A stretch of DNA of 64,000 nucleotides from NCBI RefSeq assembly GCF_033568475.1, contig NC_133122.1, forward strand, positions 3,083,543 through 3,147,542, written 5' to 3'. Below the pieces are notes generated by a model. That model saw only the letters and a list, made by a program, of their open reading frames with translations, did not search any database and was not told the DNA's origin. This document shows, one piece after another, positions 10,320 through 22,461 of this stretch (position 1 is the first letter of the stretch; every line of letters starts with the position of its first letter). The translations under genes were made by a program, and so were the position numbers. Origin of the DNA: Henckelia pumila (taxonomy: Eukaryota > Streptophyta > Magnoliopsida > Lamiales > Gesneriaceae).

Positions 10320-11240
10320 CTAGGATTCAGAGACTATCCTTGCTGGAACTCCATGCAATCTAACTACCTCTCGAATATATAACTCTGCATATTGATTCAT
10401 CGAGAAGTTGTTTCTAACTGGTAAGAAGTGAGCTGACTTTGTCAACCTGTCAACTATTATCCATATTGAATTCATTCTTCGTTGTGTAATTGGTAGTCCA
10501 ATCACAAAGTCCATTGTGACATCTTCCCATTTCCAAGTGGGAATATGTAATGGTTTCAGAAATCCTGCTGGCCTTTGATGTTCAACTTTCACCTGTTGAC
10601 ATGTCAAACATTCGCTAAAAAACTTAAAGATGTCTTTCTTCATACCTGGCCACCAGTATAGCATCTGTAAATCCTTGAACATCTTTGTACTCCCTGGATG
10701 AATAGAATATGGTACCATGTGAGCCTCAGTCATCACATCTTCCCTCAGTGAATTTACTGCCGGTACCCACATTCGCCCTTTGTGATGCACGACCCCATCC
10801 TTCACCGTATACAATGCACCCCCTTTTGCTTCATCTTTAAGTTTCCAAGTTAATAATTGCTGGTCTGAAGCCTGCCCTGTTCGAATCTTGTCGAGCAAAC
10901 TTGGAACCATTGTTAAGTTTGATAAGGCACAAACTTCCATTGTCTCAACTACTTCCAATCTGAGTCGTTCAAAATCTACAATCAACTCTTGTTGAGTTGT
11001 CATTCTATTCAAAGTTGCATATTTACGACTCAAAGCATCTGCTACTACATTAGTTTTACCCGGATGGTAGCTAATGTCACAGTCATAATCTTTCACCAAT
11101 TCAAGCCATCTTCTCTGCCTCATGTTCAACTCCTTCTGTGTGAAGAAGTACTTCAGACTTTTATGATCGGTAAAAATCTGACACTTCTCACCATAAAGGT
11201 AATGTCTCCACAGTTTCAGTGCGAAGACAACTGCTGCCAA
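10320..11240 (-). pseudogene. TE-D RNase H (part) and integrase N-terminal half, left copy
   Basis: A 306-residue frame. It starts within RNase H: the [10 protein letters not shown] box is at about residues 24-33 and VVADALSR at 65-72. Next come a linker and the integrase zinc finger HHCC (H174, H181, C211, C214 in [11 protein letters not shown]...ECLTCQQVK), then the first catalytic aspartate in [10 protein letters not shown] (D244) and [10 protein letters not shown]. It ends at the lesion around 10313-10319. In the right copy the same frame is 24 residues longer at its N-terminus, because the left copy alone lacks one T near 11241. Confidence 0.85.
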
Positions 11241-11316
11241 TCGAGGTCATGGGTAGGGTAATTCTTTTCATGAATCTTCAACTGTCGTGAAGCATATGCT
11301 ATTACTTCCATCTTGC
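11241..11316 (-). other. Frame breaks inside TE-D RNase H, left copy
   Basis: Two single-base losses fall here. The one at about 11310-11316, after VLMQDG, is shared by both copies and puts [10 protein letters not shown] out of frame. The one at about 11241, in the [10 protein letters not shown] block, is only in the left copy; the right copy has AATTCGAGG where the left has AATCGAGG. Confidence 0.75.
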
Positions 11317-13949
11317 ATCAGGACAGCCCCTAATCCACTCTTGGAAGCATCTGTATAAATTATGAATCGACCTATGCCTTCTGGTATGGCTAGTACTGGT
11401 GATGTCATCAACTTTTTCTTCAACACTAAAAAGCTTTTCTCACACTGATTAGACCATTCAAACTTCACACTTTTGCGAGTTAATGACGTTAGTGGCAGCG
11501 CTATCTTGGAGAAATCCTGAATGAATCTCGTATAGTAACCCGCTAATCCCAAGAAACTTCGTACCTCTGTAGCATTCTTTGGGGTAACCCAATTTTTAAT
11601 TGCTTCTATCTTTGCTGGATCAACCTCTATTCCCTTAGCCGAAACTAGGTGACCCAAAAATTCAATCTGTTCCAGCCAAAATTCACACTTACTGAACTTA
11701 GCAAACAATTGTTTTTCTTTCAGAACCTGCAAGACTGTAGTTAGATGCTGACGATGCTCATCGAAATTACGAGAGTAAATCAGTATGTCATCTATGAATA
11801 CTATGACAAACTGATCCAAAAAAGGATGGAACACTCTGTTCATAAGATCCATAAACACTGCCGGTGCATTGGTAACTCCAAACGGCATGACTAAGAACTC
11901 GTAGTGGCCATAACGAGTCCTGAAAGCTGTTTTAAGAATATCTTTGTCTTTCACCTTCAATTGGTGATAACCTGATCTCAAATCGATCTTGGAGAACACT
12001 GCTGCCCCTTGTAACTGATCAAACAAATCATCTATCCTTGGAAGTGGGTATTTGTTCTTCACTGTTACTCGATTGAGCTCTCTATAATCGATGCACAGTC
12101 TCATAGACCCATCTTTCTTCTTGACAAACAATACCGGTGCACCCCAAGGCGATACACTCGGTCTAATAAAGCCTTTATTGAGTAGCTCTTGTAGTTGCTC
12201 CTTCAATTCCTTCATTTCAGTCGGTGCTAACCTGTATGGTGCTTTGGAAACTGGTTGGGTTCCAGGCATTAATTCAATTCCAAATTCTACCTCCCTAGCT
12301 GGAGGTAATCCTGCAATATCATCAGGAAATACTTCTGGGAAATCTCTCACTACTTCGACGTCTTCAAGTTTCGGCCGAGGTAATTCTTGATCGCAAGTGA
12401 CACTTGCAAGGAAACCTGCACATCCTTTATTCAACAGTTGCCATGCCTTACCCACTGAAATTAAAAGAGATGAATTATGTTTCGGTGTGGCATGGAATAG
12501 AAAAGGTTCTCCATCCTTAGTTTTCAAGGAAACCGTTCTTCGTTTACAGTCTATAGTAGCCTCGTATCGAGACAACCAATCCATCCCAAATATCACGTCA
12601 AAATCAGACATATTCAGGATAATAAGATCAGCAAGTAACTCGTGACTCTGCATTTGTACACTGCATCCTCTGATAATCAAATCACTACTCAATTCTTCCT
12701 CTGAAGGCAAGGATATACTAAATCCTGATATTGACTTATCCGGTACTAAACCCGATTTATTAACAAATTCAACAGATATGAATGAATGTGTAGCTCCAGT
12801 ATCAATTAAGACATGAGCGGGATTACTGGAAACATTAATCATACCTATAACTATAGTTGTATTTGAATCCACTTGATCATGTGCCATTGCAAAAACTCGT
12901 CCTCTTACCGGTTCTTTGGATTGAGGGCAATCTTTTCGATAGTGCCCTGGCTTTTTGCAAAGGAAACATACTCCAGTCCCTGCCATGCATTGACCTGAGT
13001 GAATTTTTCCACATTTTTGACAAGCTGTTGGTGCAATTGCCGATTTTGGTGCTGGTAGAGCCAATTGTTTCTGCCCTTGAGGTCGAGGCCGCTGCTGTTG
13101 GTATGGTCGGTGTTGGGGTGGGGCTTGGTATGGTCTCTTTCTGCTAGAATTTCCTTGTTGGTCCCGATTCTGATAACTAGATCTTTTTTCCTGTGACTCT
13201 CGGATAATGTCGTTTCTGTCCTTTTCGGATAGCATGGCCTGATCCACCACATCTTTGTAATATTTCGCTCCACTTAGTCTAACATCCTTTCTGATGAAGG
13301 CATTCAATCCTTCTGTAAAATGTTTCAACTCTTCAGCAGGATCACCAGAAATCATCTGTACAAAGTATCTTCCCCTTTCAAACTTCTTAACATACTCTGC
13401 AATCGACATGTTTCCTTGACGGATTTCCAAAAAATCTCTGGCCAACCGGGTTTGGGTGCTCACTGTGAAATATTTGCCGTAGAACACATCCTTGAATCCA
13501 TTCCAAGTAAGGGTAGTTAGGTTCAACGCTGCTTTGGCTCCATTCCACCAAACATGAGCGTCATTGCAGAACATATAGGTAGCACATCTCAATCTATCCG
13601 CATCCGTGATCTGCATGAATTCAAAATCAGTCTTCATAGCTTGGAACCATTGTTCTGCTATCAAAGGATCAGTCTCTCCTTTGAACTCAGGTGGTCCCAA
13701 CTCTAAGAACCTTTTGTAGATAGGGTTCTGATTAGCTGTAGGATGGTTATTTCCAGCATTAGTTGTCTGGGCTTGAAGCAACTGTTGGATTTGAGCTCCC
13801 TGAGCACGGCTTTGCTCTCGAAGAAGAGCAGTTAATCCCGCCAAAAACTGGTTGTTTTGATTGTTCTCACTATCTGGTCTGCAATCACTATGGTTGTTGT
13901 TTGCGGAATTGGTGATGGTGTTGGTGTTGTTTTCCCTACGTGATGTCAT
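11268..13949 (-). pseudogene. TE-D Gag, protease, reverse transcriptase, left copy
   Basis: The longest intact stretch of the polyprotein. I take the start as the ATG at 13949 (MTSRRE), since the nine residues upstream look like leader read-through. Numbering from 13976, the domains are: retrotransposon Gag at about 85-260 ([25 protein letters not shown]); a C-x2-C-x3-H-x3-C cluster at 319-330; a CCHC zinc knuckle at C337-C340-H345-C350; protease DTG at 392-394; reverse transcriptase at about 590-780 with LPRIDD (645-650), [10 protein letters not shown] and FIDD (727-730); and the RNase H start YTDAS (D876). After residue 890 a one-base loss shifts the frame, giving a 12-residue nonsense tail. 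The protein is identical in the right copy. Confidence 0.9.
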
Positions 13950-14150
13950 AGTCCTAAAGTCCAATATTATCCACACCGCTCAGTCACGATTCAAAACGTG
14001 AATATACTTTAACATATAACATGCATACATATATCTCATCGCATTATCATACACATAATCACATAAGACACGTAACTTACAGACATGAAGACGGAGCGTT
14101 GGAGTCGTGGCGAGTATGCATGAGTGTTCCAAGAAAACCCAGAGCGAACT

Positions 14151-14165
14151 GCTCTGATACCAAAC
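14151..14165 (-). other. TE-D primer-binding site
   Basis: On the minus strand GTTTGGTATCAGAGC directly follows the 5' LTR end. TGGTATCAGAGC is complementary to the 3' end of plant initiator Met-tRNA, the usual primer of this clade. Confidence 0.85.
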
Positions 14166-16442
14166 TGTCCTACACCCTCAACCGATGAAGATGTTACAAA
14201 CTAACATGATGTTAAAACTAGTTCGGAAAAGAAAATTTTTGAAAGATGTATGCATGCATCAAACCTTACTTAAAACATTTCAGAATAGTTTACAAACCAA
14301 ATCATAACAATTTGAAACATAAAGCGTATTTTCTTCAATCAACATAACAACATTTAGTTCATTAACTTGACACAAACACTCTCAACACATAACACACTCA
14401 TGCATCGCCCGCCGGTCCGACTCCTTGCTCTTCTTCATGCCCGGCATTGAACTCATTGACATATGCATAAATGCCATCCTCATTACCTGCACCATTCAAG
14501 TATAGTGAGTCTAAAGACTTAGCAAGAGTATGCAGTAAAAATCATGAGATTTCAATAATCATTTAAACTTAACATAACATAACATAAGCTTATCATTTGG
14601 TGACGAATTATGCGAAATTGTGGCAACCGTCATAATGGGCACATTCATCTTTTCTTGTTGATCAACAATAATACATTCGTTCTTTCATTTTCGGAGGCCC
14701 CTCCGGAGCTCATCCCGGAGGACCTAACCCGTGCATTGAGCCGTATTTGGGAGGGCCCCTCCGGAGCCCAAACCGGAGTACCGTTCCCGTATTACCACCA
14801 CAAGGACACATAAGACATCAAAATATTTTCATGCATCAACATATTATATCTTCATAATTCAACATAACATAATTCATTCATGCTTCATCATTATTCATTT
14901 CATCAACATATCATTTCATTCATCATGAAGCATCATTGAAACATCATAATTTCCATCTTAAATTTTGTTTCATGAACATAAAACTTTACTCGATAACTTC
15001 ATGCATGTAATAAATGATAAAAATCATACTTTCATATTGAACATAGGTTTCATGAAAGAAACTTAGACATGTACATGCATCACATAACGTAATCGGTCCA
15101 CGTAAGTTGTTCTTTTCGTTCTTGACTTAAAACTTGAAACTTTTTGCATAGAAACTCTTAAATATATTTTAGAAGCCTTAAAAGATCATAACCATGAATT
15201 AAGGACTCAAAAAAAAACTTAAGAAAATTAATTCGAAGCTACAGCGCTCCAGCGCTAGAAGAGAGGCGTTGGGGTGCTATACTTGCGCATTGTCAACTCT
15301 GCTGCACTGCAGTGGCTATGCCTTCACACTGATATTTAGAGTTCTTGCACCTAGAATTTCAAAACGTGGTAAACATAAAAGTTTTAGCCCTTGATCTAAG
15401 ATTTCAAATTCCGAAACCCTCACTTTAATTGGATATTTCAGTAAAACGTTATGCTTATTCTCCCGAGATGTGTCACTGCCGAATATTCAAACCACTTGAC
15501 ACACTTCGGGGCAATTTTGGCCAATCTTATAGAATGATTTTGACAAAACTCAAAGCATGAAAGTTGTAGCTATATGAGTTATCTTTCAAATACAATTGGC
15601 CTCATCTCATTTGGATTATTACAATAGACGTAATCCACAAAATTGCAACAAGTATTGCTAATCCGAGACAACCCAACACATGCAACGCTTCAAAGCTTTA
15701 ACTAAAACTAACTCAACACTTCAAAATTCAACACACACCTTCAAAATCAGTCCTTTCCCAACTCCAAACCATAAGAATTTATCATCACACATTATTTATC
15801 AAGAATTTCATAAGAACGACTTACATATCACGATATCATAAACCTCATGCTTTTATGCTTCTCAAATCTATAAAATCATGCATAAAACTCATCAACACAC
15901 ATAATTTCTTATCAAAATAGATATATCTTGAATGGTGGTTTAAAATTCTTTAAAAACTTGCCTTGAATGGAGGAGGAGTTGATCCGGAACTTCGGAGACG
16001 AGCTAAACCTTGGACGAACTAAAAACTGGTACCAAAAACTCACTTGAATCTTGAAGGATTTGATGAAGGAGATGATGAATAGTGAGGGGGAGGAGAAAAA
16101 CGTGTAAGGGAGAGGAGGATAATGAAGAAGTCTGATAGAATATGCGAAGGGAATCAATAACATGTAGGGTATAAGGTTGTTAAGTGTAGTTTTCATAATT
16201 AATGCACATCGTGTATTGATTGCTTAAAATGCAGTCAAAGAAACACATCTCGACTCGTCTGATAAAAATGCTATTTTTTGACTCGTTTATAAAAAATGTA
16301 ACAATATCATACTTAAAATACTCGTAAAAATGTACTCTATTATCTCATTCCTAGGTTAGCCTCGTCCCGCGAGTCCAGAATCGAACTCTACCTGGAATCA
16401 TTTACTTAATCAAAATTGTTAAATGTAAGATAAACATAATCA
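14166..16442 (-). repeat. TE-D 5' LTR, truncated, left copy
   Basis: It matches the 3' LTR from its PBS-proximal end (TGTCCTACACCC at 14166) up to ATAATCA at 16442, then switches to TE-E sequence. The missing part corresponds to 9330-9438 of the 3' LTR, so the transcription-start-distal edge of U3 is gone. The PBS-side end reads TGTCCTACACCC while the 3' LTR has TGTAACACCC, a small indel. Confidence 0.85.
16439..16442. other. Deletion junction TE-D/TE-E, ATCA microhomology, left copy
   Basis: TE-D LTR continues ATCATGAAATC in its intact copy (9326) and TE-E LTR reads GATCAGGGTC in its intact copy (23461). They meet at a shared ATCA. About 109 bp of TE-D, 335 bp of TE-C LTR plus target repeats, and 80 bp of TE-E are missing between them. 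Confidence 0.8.
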
Positions 16443-18129
16443 GGGTCCTTTTGGCAAATTTTGGAAATTTCAGGGACTAAAATGCAAATTATGGATTTTA
16501 TATATTATCTACTCTTAGAATTTGTTTGAGAAAGTCTTCATCTTCTCCTCCTTAGCCGTCTCCCTCCATTGAAGATGCCTCCAACCTTTCCAACCTTTCA
16601 GATTTCCTTCCGAGCTCGATCCGGCCGTTGGAAATTATTTCTGAAGGCAGATTAGTGATCACAGCAGCGAGAACTCCGTTATACCATAAGTATTTCTCCG
16701 ATCAGATATGTTTTGTTTTTCGGAGGTTCTTAGAATCGATTTAGATTCTAGTATGTTGTTCTTGGCGGAGTTCTGATCGTTTATTATCTGTCAATTTTGA
16801 ATTAGAGCGACGTTCGGAATTGTTATGATTTTTGGAAGCTATTTTCGAAAATCATGGTTTTGAGATTTGTTGGGTTTGTCTTGTTGTTGTTGTATTAGCA
16901 TTGAATTGAGTTGATATTGATATTGAACTACTGTCTGCATTGCCGGTTTGTTCAGTTATAGCCATTATGCCGTCGGTTTGAGTTTTGGAGTTTCGAACCG
17001 TTTTGAGTTATGAACTTGGCTTGTAAGTTGATCGTGGTTATTGATCAATCATCTCTTGTATTCGTACAGATTCATTGGAGTTGTCGAGCCCTGTGTTAGA
17101 AGCATTTGATCGTCGAGAGTTGGAAGAAGAACGGTAAAGAGATTTCCATGAACCATTGATTGTTGTTTAGGTTGTATAGTTGTTGATACAATCTTTTGTT
17201 GTAGCTTTCCAGAATTTGGAACTACTGCCTTGAAAGGTAAAAGCAGTCATCGTAGCGGGATAGCATACTCGAGATAGCTTAGTTCTTGAGTTTCCCTTTT
17301 TAAATAACATACTTGTTTGTACGCTTGTTCTAGCATGAAGAACTTGCGTCTTGTTGATTTCTTGGACTTTTGTTATGTGGCTTATGTTTATGTTTCTGTT
17401 ATGCATTCATCTTGAGCCAATCTTGCTTTCAGCGGGCAGAAACGCCCTTTTTGTTTAGACGTTTGGGAACTATGATTGAGTGGCCTGGGTCGTAGTCGTT
17501 TCGCCTGGTGCTAGAATACTCATTATAGTTGCTCAAAGTCTAGAGGAGTGGGATACGTGGCACCACCTCGATTGGGAGAGTCGGTGAGTCGTTATGTGAT
17601 CTCATCCTCGGGATCCCAAAAGCACTGCAGCAATCCCTTGTTTATCAGAATCGATATCCTGGTTTTTAAAGACATGCATATCATTAACCTTGACTTGAAT
17701 ATGTTGTCTTGATAGCATGTTGTTTATTTATTATTTGATATGTTGCTTTTACTGGGATTATCTTTCTCACCGGTTATCCGGCTGTTGCTTTGTTTTGTAT
17801 GTGTACTTGGCAACAGGTGGGGCAGGACCAAGTCAGAAGAGGCATGGTTAGCTTCGAGGGAAAGATGTAGAAGTGAGACTCGGTTTAGAAGTCGTGTCGG
17901 CACGTCTACCTAGTTTATGTTAGAACATGTTTAGAACTCAAACTTCGTTGTTTATGTTGTATCGATTATGCGAGCTCCTCGATTTCATGTTATTTCCATA
18001 TGCGTAGTTGATCGACTCTAGAACTTCATGCATTAATTGGAGATAGTATGTTTTGATGCATGATTGTATATTGAATGTGTGAGATTGAGTTCAGCTAGCT
18101 TCTGCTATTCTTTTTGCCCTGTTTCTGTC

Positions 18130-18309
18130 CTCGCTCAATCTCCAAGATCTTGCGGATCGAGCGAGAGAAAATGTACAGTCCTCTGTTTTAGGATTTTTGT
18201 GTCTCGCTCGATCCCAAAGATCTTGCGGATCGAGCGAGGGCTGTTTTGCCTCGGACAGAGGCTTGAGATTTTTGGCTCGCTCGATCTGCAAGATCTTGCA
18301 GATCGAGCG
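18130..18309. repeat. Three palindromes at exact 73-bp spacing, TE-E 5' LTR
   Basis: Units start at 18130, 18203 and 18276, each centred on AAGATCTT and flanked by CTCGCTC / GAGCGAG arms. Mismatches (CTCAATCTCC, GATCCCAAAG) mark the first two, while the third keeps a perfect 32-bp core. Confidence 0.85.
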
Positions 18310-18420
18310 GAGCACTGTTCATTTTTAAAAAAAAATTATTGCTTTTAATCTTGGTTCTTGTTTGACTAATTGTTGTTTAATACCGAGATTAGTTGTTTAT
18401 AACCGAGGTCTCATATTAAG

Positions 18421-18432
18421 TGGTATTAGAGC
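18421..18432 (+). other. TE-E primer-binding site
   Basis: TGGTATTAGAGC lies five bases after the LTR end. It differs by one base from the initiator Met-tRNA match TGGTATCAGAGC used by TE-C and TE-D. Confidence 0.75.
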
Positions 18433-18717
18433 CGTTAAGATTCTTGGTTGAACTAGAGTGAGCGGGGTAGATCGAGTCTGCGTGTATTGGCTCCTCGCAT
18501 GTGTTTGAATTATTTTAACTGTGTACTTAATTCCATGCGAGCATGCTTTATTATTGAGAATTATTGAATTACATGGTTATGTGATTTAATTTATAAAGCA
18601 TGATCTACTTGAGATATAACTGTTTCTGTTATCGACTGGTATCAGGTATTCCAAGTGGTTGTAAGGGCACTGATTGTAGCGATTGAGATATCTCGTGTCC
18701 TAACCTTTGATTATCAG

Positions 18718-19797
18718 ATGGGTCCTAGTCGAGTGATAAAAAGAAACACACCACCAGTTATTCCTACGACTGAGCAAGCTAGCACTGAAGTTGATCAGTT
18801 GGATGCTTCAGCGACTCCTATGGAAACCTTACTGAAGAGGTTTCAGTCGTTCAATCTGCCGTTGTTGATGGGTTCAGAAAATCCAGTTGACTGTGAAAGT
18901 TGGTTGGATGACATTGATCAGTTGTTTGATTCCATTGACTACACCGATGACCGCCGAATCAGGTTAGTAATTCATCAGCTGCTTGGTGTTGCTAAGAGCT
19001 GGTGGATCATGACAAAGAAAGCAATAGAGAATAGAGGTACGGAAGTTACTTGGACTTTTTTTAAATCTGAATTCTATAAGCGGTTTTTCCCTATCTCGTA
19101 CCGTAAGGACAAGGGAGCAGAATTTGCCAATTTCAGACAAGGGAATCTGAACATCGAAGAGTACGTTGCCAAGTTTGATAGTCTGTTGCGTTTTGCACCA
19201 CTAATTGCCGGAGATGAAGAAGCTAAGGCAGATCACTTCATAAATGGCTTGAATCCTGACATCTTCACTTTGGTGAACACTGCTAGGCCAGACAACTTTG
19301 CGGACACCATGAATCACGCAAAGGGAGCAGAAGCAGGCTTGTGGAGGAAAAGAGGTAATCAGGTAGCACCTCAGCAGCAGAGGCAGTATCAGAACCAACC
19401 ATCTCAGTATCAGAATCAGCCACCGCAACATCAGAACCAGCAGCAAAGGTATGAAGGTGGAAACAGTGGGGGAAACAGAAAGGATCAGTACAAGGCAAGA
19501 GGTAAACAGTTCAAAAGGCAGGGGAACAGTTTGTCCAGTTCCAGTGGTTCAAAGCAATTTGGTTCAGGACCGAGTTCTGGGTCATCATCCTTGTACTGTA
19601 GCAAGTGTGGAGGAAGACACTCACCGGATCAGTGTGTGGGAGTCTTTGGTAATTGTAACACCTGTCAGCAACCGGGACACTTCTCTAAAGTGTGCCCACA
19701 GCGTAACAGAGATAGAGCTCAGAGTGGGAGTTCGTCTAGATCTGCAGCTCAGCCTGAGAGGCAGTCTTCTACAGTGCACTCTTTCCAGCCTCAGTAG
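18718..19797 (+). pseudogene. TE-E Gag, left copy
   Basis: 359 residues. A retrotransposon Gag domain (about 45-215) has SWLDDIDQLF, SWWIMTKKA, FANFRQGNLNIEEY and FINGLNPDI. A low-complexity Q/N-rich stretch follows (QYQNQPSQYQNQPPQHQNQQ region, about 220-245), then a basic G/S-rich stretch. A C-x2-C-x3-H-x4-C cluster precedes a CCHC zinc knuckle CNTCQQPGHFSKVC (residues 313-326), which packages the RNA. It ends at a TAG where the family continues into the protease. This is the only piece that could still make an almost complete product. An upstream in-frame ATG at 18655 is possible, but 18718 fits better as the start because residues before it show no family resemblance. Confidence 0.85.
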
Positions 19798-20466
19798 CAG
19801 AACAGACAGGGAGGTAACTCTAGTGCAAATTAGGCTCCGAGACAGCAGGCACGAGTCTTTGCATTGACAGAGGATCAGGCTCAGGCAGCACCTGACGATG
19901 TTATAGCAGGTAACTGTTCGATTTTCGGTTATTCTGCTCATATCTTGATAGATACAGGTGCTTCCCATTTCTTTATCTCTGAGAAATTTGTGTTATTGCA
20001 TGCTTTGCCTACTGAGTTGTTGCCTACAGTAGTAGCTGTTACTTCACCTTTGGGTGGAGGAATTGTTTCTGTCAGATTAGTCAGGAACTGTGAATTGAGT
20101 TTTGAAGGAAATTTGCTAGAATTCGACTGTATTGTACTTGGACTGTCAGATTTTGATTGTATTGTCGTTATAGATGCTTTAACCAAGTACAGGGCAACAG
20201 TCGATTATTTTCTGAAGGTTGTCAGGTTCAGACCTGAAATGGCAGACAAGTGGAAATTCTTTGGTAAGGGTTCTCGATCTAGAATTCCTTTGATTTCAGT
20301 GTTATCTATGACTCGTTTGCTACAGAAAGGTGCAGAAGGATTTTTGGTGTATGCAGTTGATGTACTGAAATCTAGCCCAGCTTTGTTAGATTTACCGGTG
20401 GTTAGAGAATTTGCGGATGTATTCCCGGAAGATGTTCCTGGATTGCCACCTATTCGAGAAATTTAA
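19798..20466 (+). pseudogene. TE-E aspartic protease and linker, left copy
   Basis: Same phase as Gag, with a TAG at 19831. The active site DTGASH is at 19951-19968 (HILIDTGASHFFIS). The usual GMD/GVD of the family, FGMDWL in TE-D, reads VVIDALTKY here. The C-terminal part FADVFPEDVPGLPP is the conserved lead into reverse transcriptase. It stops at TAA 20464, where TE-D has glutamate (REVEF). Confidence 0.8.
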
Positions 20467-22230
20467 TTCAGTATTGACTTAGTGCCAGGTACTCAACCTA
20501 TTTCAAAAGCTCCTTATCGTATGACACTTATTGAATTGAGAGAGTTGAAGGAACAGCTTGAGGATTTGATTGCCAAGGGATATATCAGACCTAGTGTATC
20601 ACCTTGGGGTGCTCCTGTGCTTTTTGTTCGGAAGAAGGATGGTTCTATGCGGCTCTGTATCGACTACCGCCAATTGAATCAGGCTACAATTAAGAACAGG
20701 TATCCTTTACCCCGAATAGATGACCTTTTTGATCAACTGCAGGGTTCTTCTGTCTACTCTAAGATTGATCTGAGGTCAGGTTATCACCAGTTGAGAGTGC
20801 GAGAGGAAGATGTGCCTAAGACCGCATTCAGAACGAGGTATGGTCATTTCGAGTTTATAGTCATGCCGTTCGGTTTGACCAACGCTCCAGCGGTTTTTAT
20901 GGGTTTGATGAACCGTATCTTTCAGCGCTATCTAGATGAGTTCGTCATTATCTTCATTGATGATATTCTTATCTATTCAAAGAACCGTACTGACCATGCA
21001 GAGCACTTGAGGACCGTACTGCAGATTTTGCGAGTTGAGCAGTTTTTTGCCAAGCTGTCTAAGTGTGAATTCTGGTTAGATCGAGTTGTATTTCTCGATC
21101 ATATTATTTCTGAAGATGGGATTTCTGTCGATCCCAGCGAGATTGAAGCGGTTATGAATTGGCCTAGACCTACATCAGTACCTGAGATCCGAAGCTTCAT
21201 GGGTTTAGCTGGTTATTACCATCATTTCATCGAGGGTTTCTCGTCTATTGCCAAGCCAATTACCCAGCTAACTCAGAAGAATGCGCCTTTTGTTTGGACT
21301 CCAGATTGTGAGGCTAGCTTTGTTGATCTGAAGAGGAGACTGACCAGTGCTCCAATTCTTTCTATTCCGAAGGGTACTGGAGGTTTCACAGTCTATTGTG
21401 ATGCTTCTAACCGAGGCTTGGGTTGTGTTCTTATGCAGCATAAGCATGTGATAGCGTATGCATCGAGACAGCTGAAACCGCACGAGACCCGTTATCCGTT
21501 TCACGATCTTGAACTAGCTGTGATCGTCTTTGCACTGAAGATCTGGCGTCACTATCTTTATGGTGAGTCTTTCGAGATCTTTTCTGACCATAAGAGCCTC
21601 AAGTACTTATTTTCGCAGGCAGAGCTGAATATGAGACAGAGAAGATGGTTAGATCTGTTGAAAGATTTTGACTGCGAAATCAAGTATTATCCCAGGAAGT
21701 CGAATGCAGTTGCAGATGCCTTGAGCCGAAAGCTTTGTTCTTTATCTCTTTCTACTATTGGTGTTTCTCAGTTGATCGATGATTGTTGCACTTCTGGTTT
21801 AGAGTTTGAAACAGATAGGGAGACTATCAGAGTGTTTGCTATTCAAGACGAATCGGAGTTGTTTGTTGCAATCAGAGAAGCACAGAAGTCTGAGCCGAGC
21901 ATTCAGGTTTCAGTAGAGAAAGTCAGATCTGAGCATCAGTCTGAATTCCAGGTTAGAGATGACATCTTGTTTGTGAATAACCGTCTTGTTGTGCCAGATA
22001 TTGCGGAATTGAGACAGCGTATTCTCCGAGAGGCTCATTGCAGTCGGTTCAGTATTCATCCTGGAGGTCATAAGATGTACAACGATCTGAAAAGTCAGTT
22101 CTGGTGGAAGAGAATGAAGAGCGACGTAGCGAAGTTTGTATCTCGATGTTTGAACTGTCAGCAAGTAAAAGTAGAGCGGAAGCGACCAGGAGGTCTTTTG
22201 CACAACCTATCTGTTCCTGAATGGAAATGA
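20467..22230 (+). pseudogene. TE-E reverse transcriptase, RNase H, integrase zinc finger, left copy
   Basis: The longest open piece of this element, at least 582 codons. The reverse transcriptase has [41 protein letters not shown] and FIDDILIYS (catalytic aspartates encoded at 20959-20964). RNase H follows with [23 protein letters not shown] and AVADALSR. The integrase HHCC finger ([12 protein letters not shown]...RCLNCQQVK) closes the piece. TGA 22228 replaces the tryptophan that TE-D keeps in the same motif (KWEDVTMDF). Confidence 0.9.
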
Positions 22231-22461
22231 GATCACATTTCTATGGATTTCTTCACGAAGCTACCACGATCCGTTCGAGGATGCGATGCTATTTGGGTAG
22301 TGATCGACCGATTGACGAACTCTGCTTGTTTTATTCCGTACAGGATGACGTATCGTCATGATCAGATGGCTGAGTTGTATGTTAGAAATGTTGTGAGATT
22401 GCATGGTGTGCCGAAGTCGATCGTTTCAGACAAAGATCCTAGATTCACTTCGCACTTCTGA
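22231..22461 (+). pseudogene. TE-E integrase catalytic core, left copy
   Basis: Contains the first catalytic aspartate in SMDFFTKLP and the second in VSDKDPRFTS, with VIDRLTNSACF between. Unlike TE-D, this core has no deletion. It ends at TGA 22459, where TE-D retains the corresponding tryptophan codon in the shifted frame (NFWKSLHHG). Confidence 0.85.

Larger units (their letters stand above)
7037..16442 (-). mobile_element. TE-D, Tekay/Del-like chromovirus, left copy
   Basis: Minus-strand order: truncated 5' LTR 16442-14166, primer-binding site 14165-14151, Gag-Pol 13949-9434, polypurine tract 9452-9439, 3' LTR 9438-7037. The polyprotein has Gag with zinc knuckle, DTG protease, FIDD reverse transcriptase, RNase H, HHCC integrase and a C-terminal chromodomain-like segment, the order expected of plant chromoviruses. 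It is inserted in the TE-C 3' LTR. The outermost 109 bp of the 5' LTR are deleted. Frameshifts make it non-autonomous. Confidence 0.85.
16439..18415 (+). repeat. TE-E 5' LTR, truncated, left copy
   Basis: Corresponds to 23462-25438 of the 3' LTR; the TGTAACGCCC start is lost. It ends GAGGTCTCATA followed by TTAAG and the primer-binding site. Its three 73-bp palindrome units are at 18130, 18203 and 18276; the first two have lost perfect symmetry compared with the 3' LTR. Confidence 0.85.

Noticed and set aside
18064..18348. 94-codon frame in the TE-E LTR (and opposite-strand frames at 18091-18315 and 25112-25336)
   Set aside because: They are made by reading through the palindrome triplet, which gives open frames on both strands. 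No start context or homology supports a gene.
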